From positions 1-64,000 of the forward strand of contig NZ_NPBF01000008.1 in NCBI RefSeq assembly GCF_002272135.1: a DNA stretch of 64,000 nucleotides, in the 5' to 3' direction. The DNA comes from Virgibacillus sp. 7505. GTDB taxonomy: Bacteria; Bacillota; Bacilli; Bacillales; Amphibacillaceae. The position numbers were made by a program, and so were the translations under genes. Position 1 is the first letter of the stretch; each line of letters begins with the position of its first letter. This document shows positions 25,886 to 34,157 of the stretch, piece by piece. Below the pieces are notes generated by a model, which had not been told where the DNA came from, searched no databases, and saw nothing but the letters and a program-made list of their open reading frames with translations.

Positions 25886-26019
25886 TGCTATACAATTTTG
25901 TTTGGTTACACTTGGAAGATGAACCTTATTCTACGCCCGTTATAAGGGTTAGTAAAACGATGAAAAATTTGAATAAGCTCTGTTTTAATAAGAAAACAGT
26001 CAAATAAGCTAAAGAATAC

Positions 26020-26051
26020 GACGATTTTTCATATTCTCTTTTAAAATCGTC
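26020..26051. repeat. Inverted repeat between kdp and padR
   Basis: GACGATTTT (26020-26028) and AAAATCGTC (26043-26051), a perfect 9-bp dyad, next to a smaller GTTTT-AATAAG-AAAAC repeat (25982-25997). Could be an operator or a weak terminator for transcription from either side. Confidence 0.4.
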
Positions 26052-26110
26052 ATTTATCTAATGATTACGATGTTTCTCGGAAATTAAAATAAATTTATAT
26101 GATTAAAATC

Positions 26111-26154
26111 TTGACACAGCAAAAGCTACCCTGTAATACTATATACCAGTAGTA
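26111..26154 (+). promoter_or_regulatory. Promoter with dyad for padR-DUF1048
   Basis: TTGACA (26111-26116), 17 bp, TAATAC (26134-26139). The dyad TACTA-8-TAGTA (26137-26154) overlaps the -10 and start, as expected for PadR autoregulation. Confidence 0.65.
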
Positions 26155-26240
26155 AGTAACACCGAATACCAGCATCACAGAATACATTGCTATATGGTGC
26201 GAAAAGTAAAAATATAAAAAACTCAAACGGAGGGGCAATA

Positions 26241-26573
26241 TTGGAAAACATCACAGAAATGTTGAAAGGGGTGCTTGAGGGTTGTGTGCTTGAAATCATC
26301 AGCCGCGGTGAAACTTATGGTTATGAAATTACGCAACAACTGCGAGAGCTAGGCTTCACTGATGTAGTAGAAGGCACAGTTTATACGATCACCATGCGTT
26401 TAGAGAAAAACAAATTAGTGGATACAGAGAAAAAACCATCTACTATCGGACCGCCGAGAAAGTTTTACAAGCTCAATATATCAGGTCAAGAGCAGCTTGA
26501 GCGTTTTTGGGAAAAGTGGGAATTCGTTTCAAGCAAAATTAGCGAGCTTAAATCAAATCAAAAGGAGAAATGA
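26241..26573 (+). CDS. PadR-family transcriptional regulator
   Basis: A 110-residue protein: winged helix of the PadR type ([52 protein letters not shown]) with a short C-terminal helix (PadR-s1/LmrR size). The TTG at 26241 has GGAGGGG five bases upstream. Coupled to a DUF1048 gene one base after its stop. The usual partner of PadR-DUF1048 pairs is an ABC transporter, which is missing here. Confidence 0.87.
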   Translation: MENITEMLKGVLEGCVLEIISRGETYGYEITQQLRELGFTDVVEGTVYTITMRLEKNKLVDTEKKPSTIGPPRKFYKLNISGQEQLERFWEKWEFVSSKISELKSNQKEK

Positions 26574-26574
26574 T

Positions 26575-26913
26575 ATGAGTATTATAAAAAGGATTATCGG
26601 TGATTTGGATGACAAGCGAGAATGGAAGGCAATGGAGAAGCGTGCGAGTGCACTTCCAAGCGAATACCGGAACGCTTACAATGCTATCAAAAAATATATG
26701 TGGACCTCTAGTGGTCTATCCGAGTGGAAGGACATCAGCCGTATCTTCGGAGTCATTCTCGACCTCTTTGAGGAAGGTGCAATGGAAGGCAAAAAAGTAA
26801 CCGATCTCACTGGTGAAGACGTAGCCGATTTCTGCGATGAACTAGTGAAGGACGCGACAACTTGGCAAGACAAGTATCGCACATCGTTGAACGAAACGAT
26901 TAAACGTGGCTAA
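26575..26913 (+). CDS. DUF1048 family protein
   Basis: A 112-residue helical, charged cytoplasmic protein ([20 protein letters not shown] ... [18 protein letters not shown]). DUF1048 proteins are almost always encoded next to PadR regulators; their function is unknown. AAAGGAG lies inside the end of padR. Confidence 0.82.
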   Translation: MSIIKRIIGDLDDKREWKAMEKRASALPSEYRNAYNAIKKYMWTSSGLSEWKDISRIFGVILDLFEEGAMEGKKVTDLTGEDVADFCDELVKDATTWQDKYRTSLNETIKRG

Positions 26914-26960
26914 CGGAATCTTTGGGAATTTAGGAAACTAGCTGAACTGCTGTTCCCTGA

Positions 26961-27028
26961 AACAAAGCTCAAGGTCATCGGTGTTGTGATAGCCCTCCTA
27001 AATTGGACTATCACAACACCGCTTTGTT
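26961..27028 (+). terminator. Large hairpin after DUF1048 gene
   Basis: A perfect 14-bp stem CGGTGTTGTGATAG / CTATCACAACACCG (26979-26992, 27008-27021) extended on the outside by AACAAAG / CTTTGTT with an 11-base bulge. There is no T run, so its role as a terminator is uncertain. Confidence 0.5.
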
Positions 27029-27143
27029 CCCACCCGCACTATGAAACTTCCTGTGGAAATCAGCTAACTATACCCCTTAGTCAAAAAGCCAACAGCGTCA
27101 TCGACTCCCTGCTTTCTTTTCCAATCGCTAACTTAGTAATAAA

Positions 27144-27429
27144 GAGGCTGGGACAAAAGTGTTTTAGCCAGATAAAAATCCGAACTATATTGTAAATCTT
27201 CCTAAGAAAATTTACATAAGTTCGGTCATTTTGATCAGATATCCATCCTAGCGTAGGCAGAACACGAAGACTCCTACGGGAACAGCATGAGCTGAAGACC
27301 CCGCAGTGGTAAACTTTCCACGAGGAGGCTGAGGCCGTGCTCGTGGAAAGCGGAGTGTTCTACCGAAGCTGCGCCAAAGAATATCATTCGGTTTAAAGCG
27401 CAATGGGAATTCAGTTATATCCCAGCCTC
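27144..27429. repeat. Structured intergenic repeat element with terminal inverted repeats
   Basis: 286 bp bounded by GAGGCTGGGA and its inverse TCCCAGCCTC. Inside are a CCGAACT / AGTTCGG dyad (27180-27225), the stretch GACTCCTACGGGAACAGC...GCTGAAGACCCCGCAG and an 11-bp dyad CTTTCCACGAG / CTCGTGGAAAG with AGAACAC / GTGTTCT around it. Sequences of this style (ACTCCTGCGGGAA...AGCTGAAGACCCCGCAG) are dispersed between genes in many Bacillaceae genomes. No coding frame. It may be a MITE-like element or a structured RNA. Confidence 0.7.
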
Positions 27430-27501
27430 CCTAGTACCGTGGAAATCATCCGCCAATTGGATACAACTTACCCAAAAAATAAGGGTCCTAATCGGTCCCT
27501 T

Positions 27502-28344
27502 TTACAAAGAGATAAACTCTCTTTCATAAACGGTTCTTACTTGGAAAAGTACTTGGGAAGCATGCTGTTTAAACTTGTACTCGGTTGGCTCGCCTTTCGA
27601 AAAATATAACCCAGCCTCGTCCGGGGATCTTTCTAATCCTGCGAACAATCTTCCTGCTCCTACGCTAGGATGAGGGCCGAAGAAGCGGATGAAGGGCTGA
27701 ATAAGCAGCGGTAAGCCTCCGTTTCGGCCTTTTCGCATCGTGTTGTTATTCCCTGGATCAACACTGATAATCGTAACGCCTTCTTCCTTCAGTTCTGGAG
27801 CTAGAGCGTGTGTCCATAGGGTAATGGCTAGCTTCGTTGATGTATATGGGCCGGTAAGCTTCTGAAACTTCTTCGGTCTTGCCAATTCCTCAGGTTCAAA
27901 TGTTTTCCTGAATCTGAATGCATCTGAACTCGTCTGTATAACCATACCTGGCGAACCTTTTTTCAATAGCTCTAATAGCTCCATTGTGATAATGTATGGG
28001 ACTACGGTCTGTACTTCGTAATGAAGCTCACGCCCTTGCGGTGAAAATAGCAGCTCCGGAAAACTGCCCCCGGCATTATTGAAAAGCGCATCGAGCTTCG
28101 GCTCCTTTTCCTTTATTTGTTCCAAAGCAGGCTTGAGCTTCGTGAAATCTGATAAATCAGTGCGATAGATCCTAATTATCCTCTGACGGATCTTCTGCTG
28201 CAGCTTAAGTTCTTCTTCCGGGAATCCGGAACGAATTAATGCGACAACCTCCCAATCGTTTTCAATCAGTTTCTTTGTCAGCTCCAAACCTATACCGCTG
28301 TTTGCTCCTGTAACAAGTGCTATTTTTTTCTTTCCTTCTGTCAT
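27502..28344 (-). CDS. Short-chain dehydrogenase/reductase
   Basis: A 280-residue SDR: NAD(P)-binding TGANSGIG, NNAGG structural motif, and the active-site QTSS...YTSTK (Ser, Tyr, Lys). The family oxidises alcohols or reduces ketones or retinal-like substrates; substrate unknown. ATG at 28344 has GGAGG eight bases upstream. Divergent from a MerR gene and controlled by a matching MerR-type promoter, so it is the likely target of that regulator. Confidence 0.87.
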   Translation of the reverse strand: MTEGKKKIALVTGANSGIGLELTKKLIENDWEVVALIRSGFPEEELKLQQKIRQRIIRIYRTDLSDFTKLKPALEQIKEKEPKLDALFNNAGGSFPELLFSPQGRELHYEVQTVVPYIITMELLELLKKGSPGMVIQTSSDAFRFRKTFEPEELARPKKFQKLTGPYTSTKLAITLWTHALAPELKEEGVTIISVDPGNNNTMRKGRNGGLPLLIQPFIRFFGPHPSVGAGRLFAGLERSPDEAGLYFSKGEPTEYKFKQHASQVLFQVRTVYEREFISL

Positions 28345-28373
28345 TTCTTTCTCCTCCATTCGTGAATGGCTGT

Positions 28374-28404
28374 AGTATATAAAATGGAGTTCACTCCAGG
28401 TCAA
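28374..28404 (-). promoter_or_regulatory. MerR-type promoter (19-bp spacer) for the SDR gene
   Basis: Minus strand TTGACC (28399-28404), 19-bp spacer, TATACT (28374-28379). The spacer starts with TGGAGTGAACTCCA, the same dyad as in the divergent promoter. Long spacers of 19 bp are the hallmark of MerR-activated promoters. Confidence 0.85.
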
Positions 28405-28419
28405 TACAGAATTATTTTC

Positions 28420-28450
28420 TTGACCTGGAGTGAACTCCAGGTTTTACAAT
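28420..28450 (+). promoter_or_regulatory. MerR-type promoter (19-bp spacer) for the merR gene
   Basis: TTGACC (28420-28425), 19-bp spacer, TACAAT (28445-28450), with the perfect dyad ACCTGGAGT-GA-ACTCCAGGT across the spacer. Confidence 0.85.
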
Positions 28451-28477
28451 AGGGTTATAAAAGAAGGAGGCGGACGT

Positions 28478-28843
28478 ATGTATACGATTAAACAAGCAAG
28501 TGCGCTTTCCGGTTTAAGTATTGATACAATTCGTTTTTATGAGAAAGCTGGATTACTACCTGCAATTAACCGGCTGCCAAATGGGCATCGCTCTTTTTTG
28601 CCGACAGATATTGAACGGATGAAAATTATCATCTGTATGAAAAAAGCCGGGTTTACCTTAGAAGAATTGAAGTCTTACCTTGATATTGCCGAAACAGGCA
28701 ATATGCATGAACATCCTGATGTAATGGCAAGCATGCTGCAACATAAGGAAAAACTTAAAAATCAGATGGTACAAATACAGACTGTTTTGGACTTTATCGA
28801 TCAAAAAATATCGGAGGGATCATGGCTTGAGAGGAAAGCATAA
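28478..28843 (+). CDS. MerR-family transcriptional regulator
   Basis: A 121-residue regulator: N-terminal helix-turn-helix and wing (YTIKQASALSGLSIDTIRFY, GHRSFLPTDIERMK) and a dimerisation helix (LQHKEKLKNQMVQIQTVLDF). No cysteine cluster for metals and no large effector domain, so it belongs to the small-ligand or aldehyde-sensing (YfmP/AdhR/TipA-like) group. The AAGGAGG site and both divergent dyads support joint control of itself and the SDR gene. Confidence 0.87.
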   Translation: MYTIKQASALSGLSIDTIRFYEKAGLLPAINRLPNGHRSFLPTDIERMKIIICMKKAGFTLEELKSYLDIAETGNMHEHPDVMASMLQHKEKLKNQMVQIQTVLDFIDQKISEGSWLERKA

Positions 28844-28933
28844 CCACAGTTAGGCTTCTGTGATGCAACACTATAATGCTTGGTATGTTTGATGCTTCTT
28901 CCGTCTATACTGCTTGCTAGTGAGGTGGTTAGG

Positions 28934-29983
28934 ATGGATACAAGACCAAATCTATTATATTCGATGCTGGATGGCTATAAGCCCATCCGCAATCTGCTAG
29001 GATTAGGTGACCCCAGCGTGCAGAAGATAGATGACCAGTGGTGGATGTTTTTTGGCGGATTCCAGCGCAACTTCAAAAACAACCTGTTCAGCGCCAGTCT
29101 TCCAAAAGGAGCGCCATTGACGACAGCTAATGCCTGGAGGATTTCGACTTACCCAGGAAAGCCCAACAAAGCGAATCCTTTGCTGCCTCAGCCGAAGGAA
29201 GCAGCTTGGGATCGTTACGGACTGCACGAGCCCTGTTATGTTGAAGGAGAAGTCAATGGCGCGCCTGTCAGGCGTATTTACTATACCGGCAGAAGTGCCA
29301 GTAATGTTCTTGGAAATGAATCTCCCTATTCGATCGGCTGTCTGGAAATGAGGCATGGAAGATGGTTTCGTCACCCAAAACCAGTAATGGTCGGCACTGT
29401 AAGGAATGATAGTGTGCTTGCACCCAAGGTGATTTTTGATGAAGGTAAATGGAAGATGTGGTTTGCTGCTACACCACACGAGCCTGGTAAAGGAGATATC
29501 CCAATGCACGAGGTGTATGCCGCCGAAAGTGAAAACGGCCTTGATACTTGGACAAAGCCACGTCTGTTTTTCACGCGGGAGGAAGCATTTACGCATGCGA
29601 GACCGAAGCGAATTCATAATATGTACTACTTACTTGTCAGCCGCTGCGGCAATGCCTTTGGAGAAGACACTTATAAACCACAGGATCTCTGGTTACTCAA
29701 AAGTAAGACAGCAAGCTTCACAAGAGCTGATTGGTCGGAGGAGCCGAAGCTGCTCATTCAAGCGGACATCGGTGATCCCTGGTACCAGAATGGCATATTC
29801 GGGTCCTGTCTTTGTGTTGGGGATGATGGGGAGCTGGTCGTCTTCTTCTCCGCTATCAATAAATCCATTTATTGGCTCAATGAGGCGGGTGAACGGCTTA
29901 AAAGAGGAAAGAAACCTCCATTTCCTGCACCATTTTATTTTACGGTCGGTAATATGCGGGTCAACGAAACAATAGCAAAATAA
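28934..29983 (+). CDS. Five-bladed beta-propeller (GH43/GH32-like) protein
   Basis: A 349-residue protein with the repeated blade pattern of glycoside hydrolase clan families: GDPSVQKIDDQWWMFFGG, LHEPCYVEG, NDSVLAPKVIFDEGKWKMWF, AESENGLDTWTKP. Candidate acidic residues sit at the blade starts (D in GDPSV, E in HEPC), but catalytic residues cannot be assigned. ATG at 28934 is used because GAGG is eight bases upstream; a longer frame from a TTG at 28880 would add a signal-like segment but has no ribosome site. Probably acts on a carbohydrate. Confidence 0.7.
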   Translation: MDTRPNLLYSMLDGYKPIRNLLGLGDPSVQKIDDQWWMFFGGFQRNFKNNLFSASLPKGAPLTTANAWRISTYPGKPNKANPLLPQPKEAAWDRYGLHEPCYVEGEVNGAPVRRIYYTGRSASNVLGNESPYSIGCLEMRHGRWFRHPKPVMVGTVRNDSVLAPKVIFDEGKWKMWFAATPHEPGKGDIPMHEVYAAESENGLDTWTKPRLFFTREEAFTHARPKRIHNMYYLLVSRCGNAFGEDTYKPQDLWLLKSKTASFTRADWSEEPKLLIQADIGDPWYQNGIFGSCLCVGDDGELVVFFSAINKSIYWLNEAGERLKRGKKPPFPAPFYFTVGNMRVNETIAK

Positions 29984-30016
29984 GAAGGAATGCATTTTCT
30001 GCATTCCTTCTTATTT
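29982..30016. terminator. Bidirectional terminator
   Basis: AAGAAGGAATGCA-TTTTC-TGCATTCCTTCTT, overlapping the stop of the plus-strand gene. Confidence 0.88.
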
Positions 30017-30090
30017 CATGTTCCCCTACAAAATGGCTGGCGTAAGGATAATATGAGTCATATTTCCTGTCGACCTTGTCATATCAATTG

Positions 30091-30315
30091 CTATGTTTTT
30101 CTTTCTCTGTTTGTCAAATTACGAACCAATCCAGGGCCCCTTTTCAAACTTTCCACACCCGCCATACTGCAGATTGAAGCAATAATCACACCTGCATCGA
30201 ATAGCTTTGCAGTCATATAAAATCCTGTACCTGCAGCAATATCAATCACGACAAATGAGTAAATAGCCGTGGCTTTCACAACAATGATTACGATTTCCCG
30301 CTTTTTTGCTGACAT
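30091..30315 (-). CDS. Small membrane protein of unknown function
   Basis: A 74-residue protein with two hydrophobic segments (VIIVVKATAIYSFVVIDIAA and FDAGVIIASICSMAGVESL) and a positively charged C-terminus. GAAGGGAG nine bases before the ATG and isolation between two convergent or co-oriented genes support it as real. I do not recognise the family. Confidence 0.6.
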   Translation of the reverse strand: MSAKKREIVIIVVKATAIYSFVVIDIAAGTGFYMTAKLFDAGVIIASICSMAGVESLKRGPGLVRNLTNRERKT

Positions 30316-30371
30316 GAATCAAGCTCCCTTCCTCCGTGTTCAGTTTATGAGGGGAGCAGCTTGACCCATGT

Positions 30372-31031
30372 TCAAATATTCACACGATCTGATTGTGCTT
30401 CCTTTACCTTTTGGATATACTGCTGCGCAATAAGTGTAATTTTTTCATAGTCTCCGGTACTGGCAGGAGCAACAAGATTGCCGCCCACCCCAACAGCTGC
30501 TGCCCCATTCTTCAGCCATTCACCTACATTCTCCAAGTCTACTCCTCCTGTTGGCATGATATTAGCCTGCGGAAGAGGCGCTTTGATAGCTTTGATAAAA
30601 CTTGGACCGAAAGCACTTCCCGGGAAGAGCTTGATAATATCAGCTCCTGCTTCCATCGCCTGCTTTATCTCCCCGATCGTCATACACCCTGGCAAGTAGG
30701 GGATTTGATAAAGATTACATAGCTTGGCAGTTTCAGCATCAAAAGTTGGACTCACTATGAAACTGGCGCCTGCAAGTATGGCAAGACGGGCTGTCGTTCT
30801 ATCCAGTACCGTGCCTGCCCCTATGATCACATCTGTGTTTTCCGTATATTGAGCAGAAAGCTGTTTAATCACTTGATCAGCGTCCTTGACAGTAAATGTC
30901 ACTTCGATTGCTGTCAATCCACCCTCTATACAAGCATCGGAAATTTGGATTGCCTGCTCTGGCGAATCGGCACGGACTACAGCAACAATAGCTTGTTCGT
31001 TAATCTTAGCTAATACTTCTGCTTTTCTCAT
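30372..31031 (-). CDS. kdgA: 2-keto-3-deoxy-6-phosphogluconate (KDPG) aldolase
   Basis: A 219-residue class I aldolase: VAVVRADSPEQA, GLTAIEVTF (catalytic Glu), GAGTVLD, and ADIIKLFPGSAFG with the Schiff-base lysine. It splits KDPG to pyruvate and glyceraldehyde-3-phosphate, the last step of hexuronate/pectin breakdown. Divergent from an IclR regulator and separated from kdgK-kdgT-kduD-kduI, yet clearly the same pathway. GGAGGG seven to eight bases before the ATG. Confidence 0.92.
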   Translation of the reverse strand: MRKAEVLAKINEQAIVAVVRADSPEQAIQISDACIEGGLTAIEVTFTVKDADQVIKQLSAQYTENTDVIIGAGTVLDRTTARLAILAGASFIVSPTFDAETAKLCNLYQIPYLPGCMTIGEIKQAMEAGADIIKLFPGSAFGPSFIKAIKAPLPQANIMPTGGVDLENVGEWLKNGAAAVGVGGNLVAPASTGDYEKITLIAQQYIQKVKEAQSDRVNI

Positions 31032-31128
31032 TTAACTATCCCTCCATATGTGTACTGAATTTACAAACTCCAACCGTTCCCGTATCATAGAAGTAAGCAA
31101 TGAATGCAATAGAAACGGAGTAATATCT

Positions 31129-31890
31129 ATGTCTAATGTGCAATCACTCGAACGTGCCTTGACTCTTTTGAATACGCTTTCCGATTATCCCGACGGACTG
31201 TCGATTGCGAAGCTGACCAGGCTGGTAGACTTATCGAAGAGTACGACGCATCGGCTTCTGGCCACACTTGTGGATATGAATTATGTTGCTAAGGACCCGG
31301 AATCAGACAAGTATAAGGTCGGTTTACAAACACTTTATGTTGCTCGCAGTGTCTTGAATAATAACAACATCGCCAATGTGGCCAAACCTTATTTGAAGCA
31401 GCTGTGTGCAGATGTCAATGAGACTGTCCACCTTTGCATCGAGGATAAAGGTGAGATTGTCTACATCGATAAACTTGAAAGCAACCAGACGATACGCATG
31501 TATTCACGTATCGGCAACAGAGCGCCCATGTACTGTACGGCTGTAGGAAAAATACTTTTATCAGGTATGGCGGCAGATCGGATAGAAGAAATAGCTGATT
31601 CCACGACTTTCACGCCGCGCACGCCACGTACGATCACGTCGCCGGAAGAGCTGCGCACCGAAGTGGACAAAGTCCGACAACAGGGGTATGCGCTTGACAA
31701 TATCGAAAATGAAGAAGGCATTCGGTGTATCGCTGCTCCGATTTACAGCCATGAACATCGGATCGTGGCGAGCTTCAGCATCTCGGGACCAAGCAATCGC
31801 GTAACGATGGATAGAGTAAACAACGAATTGATAACTAAAATGAAGGCCTGCAGCTTGGAGATATCTCATGCACTAGGCTATTCCGGATAG
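31129..31890 (+). CDS. IclR-family regulator of the keto-deoxygluconate pathway
   Basis: A 253-residue IclR protein: helix-turn-helix (GLSIAKLTRLVDLSKSTTHRLLATL, about 22-46) and the C-terminal effector domain (MYCTAVGKILLSG, NEEGIRCIAAPIYSHEHRIVASFSISGP). ATG at 31129 with GGAG eight bases upstream. Its position between kdgA and kdgK makes it the probable KdgR-type sensor of 2-keto-3-deoxygluconate, unlike the LacI-type KdgR of B. subtilis. A palindrome before kduI is a candidate target. Confidence 0.87.
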   Translation: MSNVQSLERALTLLNTLSDYPDGLSIAKLTRLVDLSKSTTHRLLATLVDMNYVAKDPESDKYKVGLQTLYVARSVLNNNNIANVAKPYLKQLCADVNETVHLCIEDKGEIVYIDKLESNQTIRMYSRIGNRAPMYCTAVGKILLSGMAADRIEEIADSTTFTPRTPRTITSPEELRTEVDKVRQQGYALDNIENEEGIRCIAAPIYSHEHRIVASFSISGPSNRVTMDRVNNELITKMKACSLEISHALGYSG

Positions 31891-31894
31891 AGGA

Positions 31895-31926
31895 GAAGAC
31901 CTTCCAAGCGGAAGGTCTTCCTTTTT
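31895..31926. terminator. Terminator between iclR and kdgK
   Basis: GAAGACCTTCC-AAGC-GGAAGGTCTTC followed by CTTTTT. Confidence 0.88.
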
Positions 31927-32875
31927 ACCCAATCGGCTCTCGTTTCATGAAAAGTGAAAGCTCTTCACGGTTCGGCAAGCCATCATTATCTCCAGGTGAC
32001 ATGACGGCAAGCGCACCGATGGCCGCTCCCCTTGCGATGCTGTCAGGCAGCTCCAGCCCTTCCAGCAATCCACTCACGACACCGACCGCAAAGCCGTCTC
32101 CTGCACCAACTGTATCGACCACTTCTTTTACCGGGAATCCTTCTGTATAAAATTGCGTACCATCCATGCGACTTGTAAATGCTCCTTCTGCTCCCAGCTT
32201 CAGTACAACAATCGGTACACCAGCCTCATGATAATATGCAGCAATATCGAGCACATCTGTTTTGCCAGTCAGTTGTTTTCCTTCAGCTACACCAGGGAAG
32301 ATAATATCCGCTTGGCTGGCAAGCTCATTGATAACCTGCGCCATCTCCTGCTTATCAGGCCACAGCCCCGGCCGGAGGTTCGGATCGAATGATACCTGAA
32401 GTCCATTTTCCTTGGCTTCCTTCATCATCTGAAAAACCAATTCCCGGCAGCTTTCAGACAAAGCGGGAGGAATGCCTGTCAAATGGAGATGATCATAATC
32501 CGCCCATTTGATTTTCTTGATCAGCTTTTTATCCATATGGGATGCTGCGGAGTTCTTCCGTGCCGAAAACACTTCCGGATCTCCGCTTTTCACCTTCTGT
32601 TTCCATTGCATTCCTGTCACGAATGCAGGTTCATAGCTGACAAACGTTGTATCTATCTTATTTTTTTGTAAAAATTTATGGATGTTTCGACCGAATGGAT
32701 CCAAACCCAGCTGCGTGACATACGTCACTTGATGGCCAAGTCGCGCCATTCCGATAGAGAAATTCACTTCTGCTCCTGCAATAAAACGGGAAAAGCGTTC
32801 GGCATCATCCAGCAGTCCTTCTTGTTCCGCAACAAACAGTGCCATCGGTTCCCCAATTGTTAAAATCCTGCTCAT
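31925..32875 (-). CDS. kdgK: 2-keto-3-deoxygluconate kinase
   Basis: A 316-residue PfkB/ribokinase-family sugar kinase with the C-terminal signature DTVGAGDGFAVG (catalytic Asp) and the N-terminal GEPMALFVAE and GAEVNFSIGMARLG motifs. It phosphorylates KDG to KDPG for kdgA. Last gene of the kduI-kduD-kdgT-kdgK run; AAAGGAGACG before the ATG. Confidence 0.92.
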   Translation of the reverse strand: MSRILTIGEPMALFVAEQEGLLDDAERFSRFIAGAEVNFSIGMARLGHQVTYVTQLGLDPFGRNIHKFLQKNKIDTTFVSYEPAFVTGMQWKQKVKSGDPEVFSARKNSAASHMDKKLIKKIKWADYDHLHLTGIPPALSESCRELVFQMMKEAKENGLQVSFDPNLRPGLWPDKQEMAQVINELASQADIIFPGVAEGKQLTGKTDVLDIAAYYHEAGVPIVVLKLGAEGAFTSRMDGTQFYTEGFPVKEVVDTVGAGDGFAVGVVSGLLEGLELPDSIARGAAIGALAVMSPGDNDGLPNREELSLFMKREPIG

Positions 32876-32906
32876 CTGTCAACGTCTCCTTTATGCAAAG
32901 AGAGAC

Positions 32907-32943
32907 ATACTGTATATGCCTCTCCGGTGGTTTTATACAGTAT
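32907..32943 (-). other. Intercistronic hairpin between kdgT and kdgK
   Basis: Perfect 10-bp inverted repeat ATACTGTATA / TATACAGTAT with a 17-base loop, overlapping the kdgT stop. No T run; it may be an mRNA processing or stability element. Confidence 0.55.
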
Positions 32944-33943
32944 TTGAGTTGATACTGTTCGGGTCGATATTTGTGTCGTCTGTATTCTGCTTTTCCTTCT
33001 TCTTCATATGCTGTGCCCAAAAAGCTGTCAGAATCGGGACGAGAATCGACGTAACAACAACAGATGCTGCAACAAGCGCAGTAGCTGCTTCTGCAATCGG
33101 CATGAATTCCGGAATCATTGTGGCAATGATCATTGGGTTGGCAACTGCCGCACCAGCAGTACTGGATGCTGCGATACCAGCAGTTCCATTTCCGCCTCCG
33201 ATATATTTATCCGCAATCATGAGCGGTATACCAGTAACGACGATAACAAGCACCCCAAGGATGATACCTGCAAGACCTGTCTCCAAGATGACGCCTAAAT
33301 CAATGGAGTTACCCAGCGCGAAACCGAAGAACGGAATCATAGTTTGTGTTGCTCTGCTGAAGAAGGCACGAAGATCGCCATCCAAGTTACCTAGCAGGAA
33401 TCCAACTAGAAACGGTAGTACTGCTCCAACGAATACTTGTGGTTCAAACGCTGCAAGACCAGTAGAACCAAGTATGATCATCGTCATGAGCGGGCCGGAT
33501 TCCAAGGACATAAGGACAAATGCCCCAGCTTCCTCTTTTGATCCGTATTGCTGCATGATCGATGCATACAATCCGCCATTCGTCATATCCATGGCTGCAA
33601 CGAGTGTCAGAACGGAAAAGCCGGCAAAGAGACCAGTCTGTATGCCGCCTTCAGGCAGGAACTGCGCTGCAATAATAGCTACAACCCATGCAACAGCAAT
33701 CTTCGTGATAACGAGTGTGCCGGATTTGCGCAAAATCGTACCCGTGGATTTCAGCTGGATGCCTGCACCCATACAGAAGAACCAAACAGCCAGAATCGGA
33801 ATAGTGCCTGTCATGAGTCCGCCAGTAAAGGATCCGAAGTACTCCGCCGAACTCGGCGCGAAGGTATTGATGATTGCCCCTAAAAATAACGGTACGAGCA
33901 TGAGCCCGCCAGGAATTCTCTCCATCGTTTTCATTATTTTCAT
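32933..33943 (-). CDS. kdgT: 2-keto-3-deoxygluconate permease
   Basis: A 336-residue, about ten-helix membrane protein matching the KdgT family throughout ([45 protein letters not shown]-like [16 protein letters not shown]). Proton-linked uptake of KDG. The 30-residue C-terminal tail is charged. AAGGA seven bases before the ATG. Confidence 0.92.
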   Translation of the reverse strand: MKIMKTMERIPGGLMLVPLFLGAIINTFAPSSAEYFGSFTGGLMTGTIPILAVWFFCMGAGIQLKSTGTILRKSGTLVITKIAVAWVVAIIAAQFLPEGGIQTGLFAGFSVLTLVAAMDMTNGGLYASIMQQYGSKEEAGAFVLMSLESGPLMTMIILGSTGLAAFEPQVFVGAVLPFLVGFLLGNLDGDLRAFFSRATQTMIPFFGFALGNSIDLGVILETGLAGIILGVLVIVVTGIPLMIADKYIGGGNGTAGIAASSTAGAAVANPMIIATMIPEFMPIAEAATALVAASVVVTSILVPILTAFWAQHMKKKEKQNTDDTNIDPNSINSNTV

Positions 33944-34052
33944 TTTGCATTCCTTACCTTTCCTTATAGGTAATCGAGCAAAAGAAATTGAGATGTTTGA
34001 ATCACTTTACGTGATATGCTATTTTTATAGTGATCGCCCAGATCATTGGAAT

Positions 34053-34109
34053 GAGAGGGTGGCACACACAAAGATTCTCCAGATCTTTGGTCACCTTCCC
34101 AGTCCTCTC
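34053..34109 (-). other. Multi-segment hairpin between kduD and kdgT
   Basis: On the minus strand GAGAG...GGTG...AAAGAT-loop-ATCTTT...CACC...CTCTC pair in register, forming one long interrupted stem; a smaller TGATC / GATCA hairpin follows (34031-34045). It lies in the 214-bp gap before kdgT and lacks a T tract. Confidence 0.5.
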
Positions 34110-34157
34110 AATATCTCTTTCCCGTCAAACAACTCCGACGCAATTCTTCCAACCTGC

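Noticed and set aside
25697-25945. Plus-strand frame of 82 codons over the kdp leader
   Set aside because: Antisense to the riboswitch, no ribosome site, no similarity to a known protein.
34047-34110. T-box-like string (AGGGTGGCACAC) on the plus strand
   Set aside because: The diagnostic ACCGCG part is missing and no plus-strand gene follows; the segment is better explained as an interrupted hairpin in the kduD-kdgT gap.
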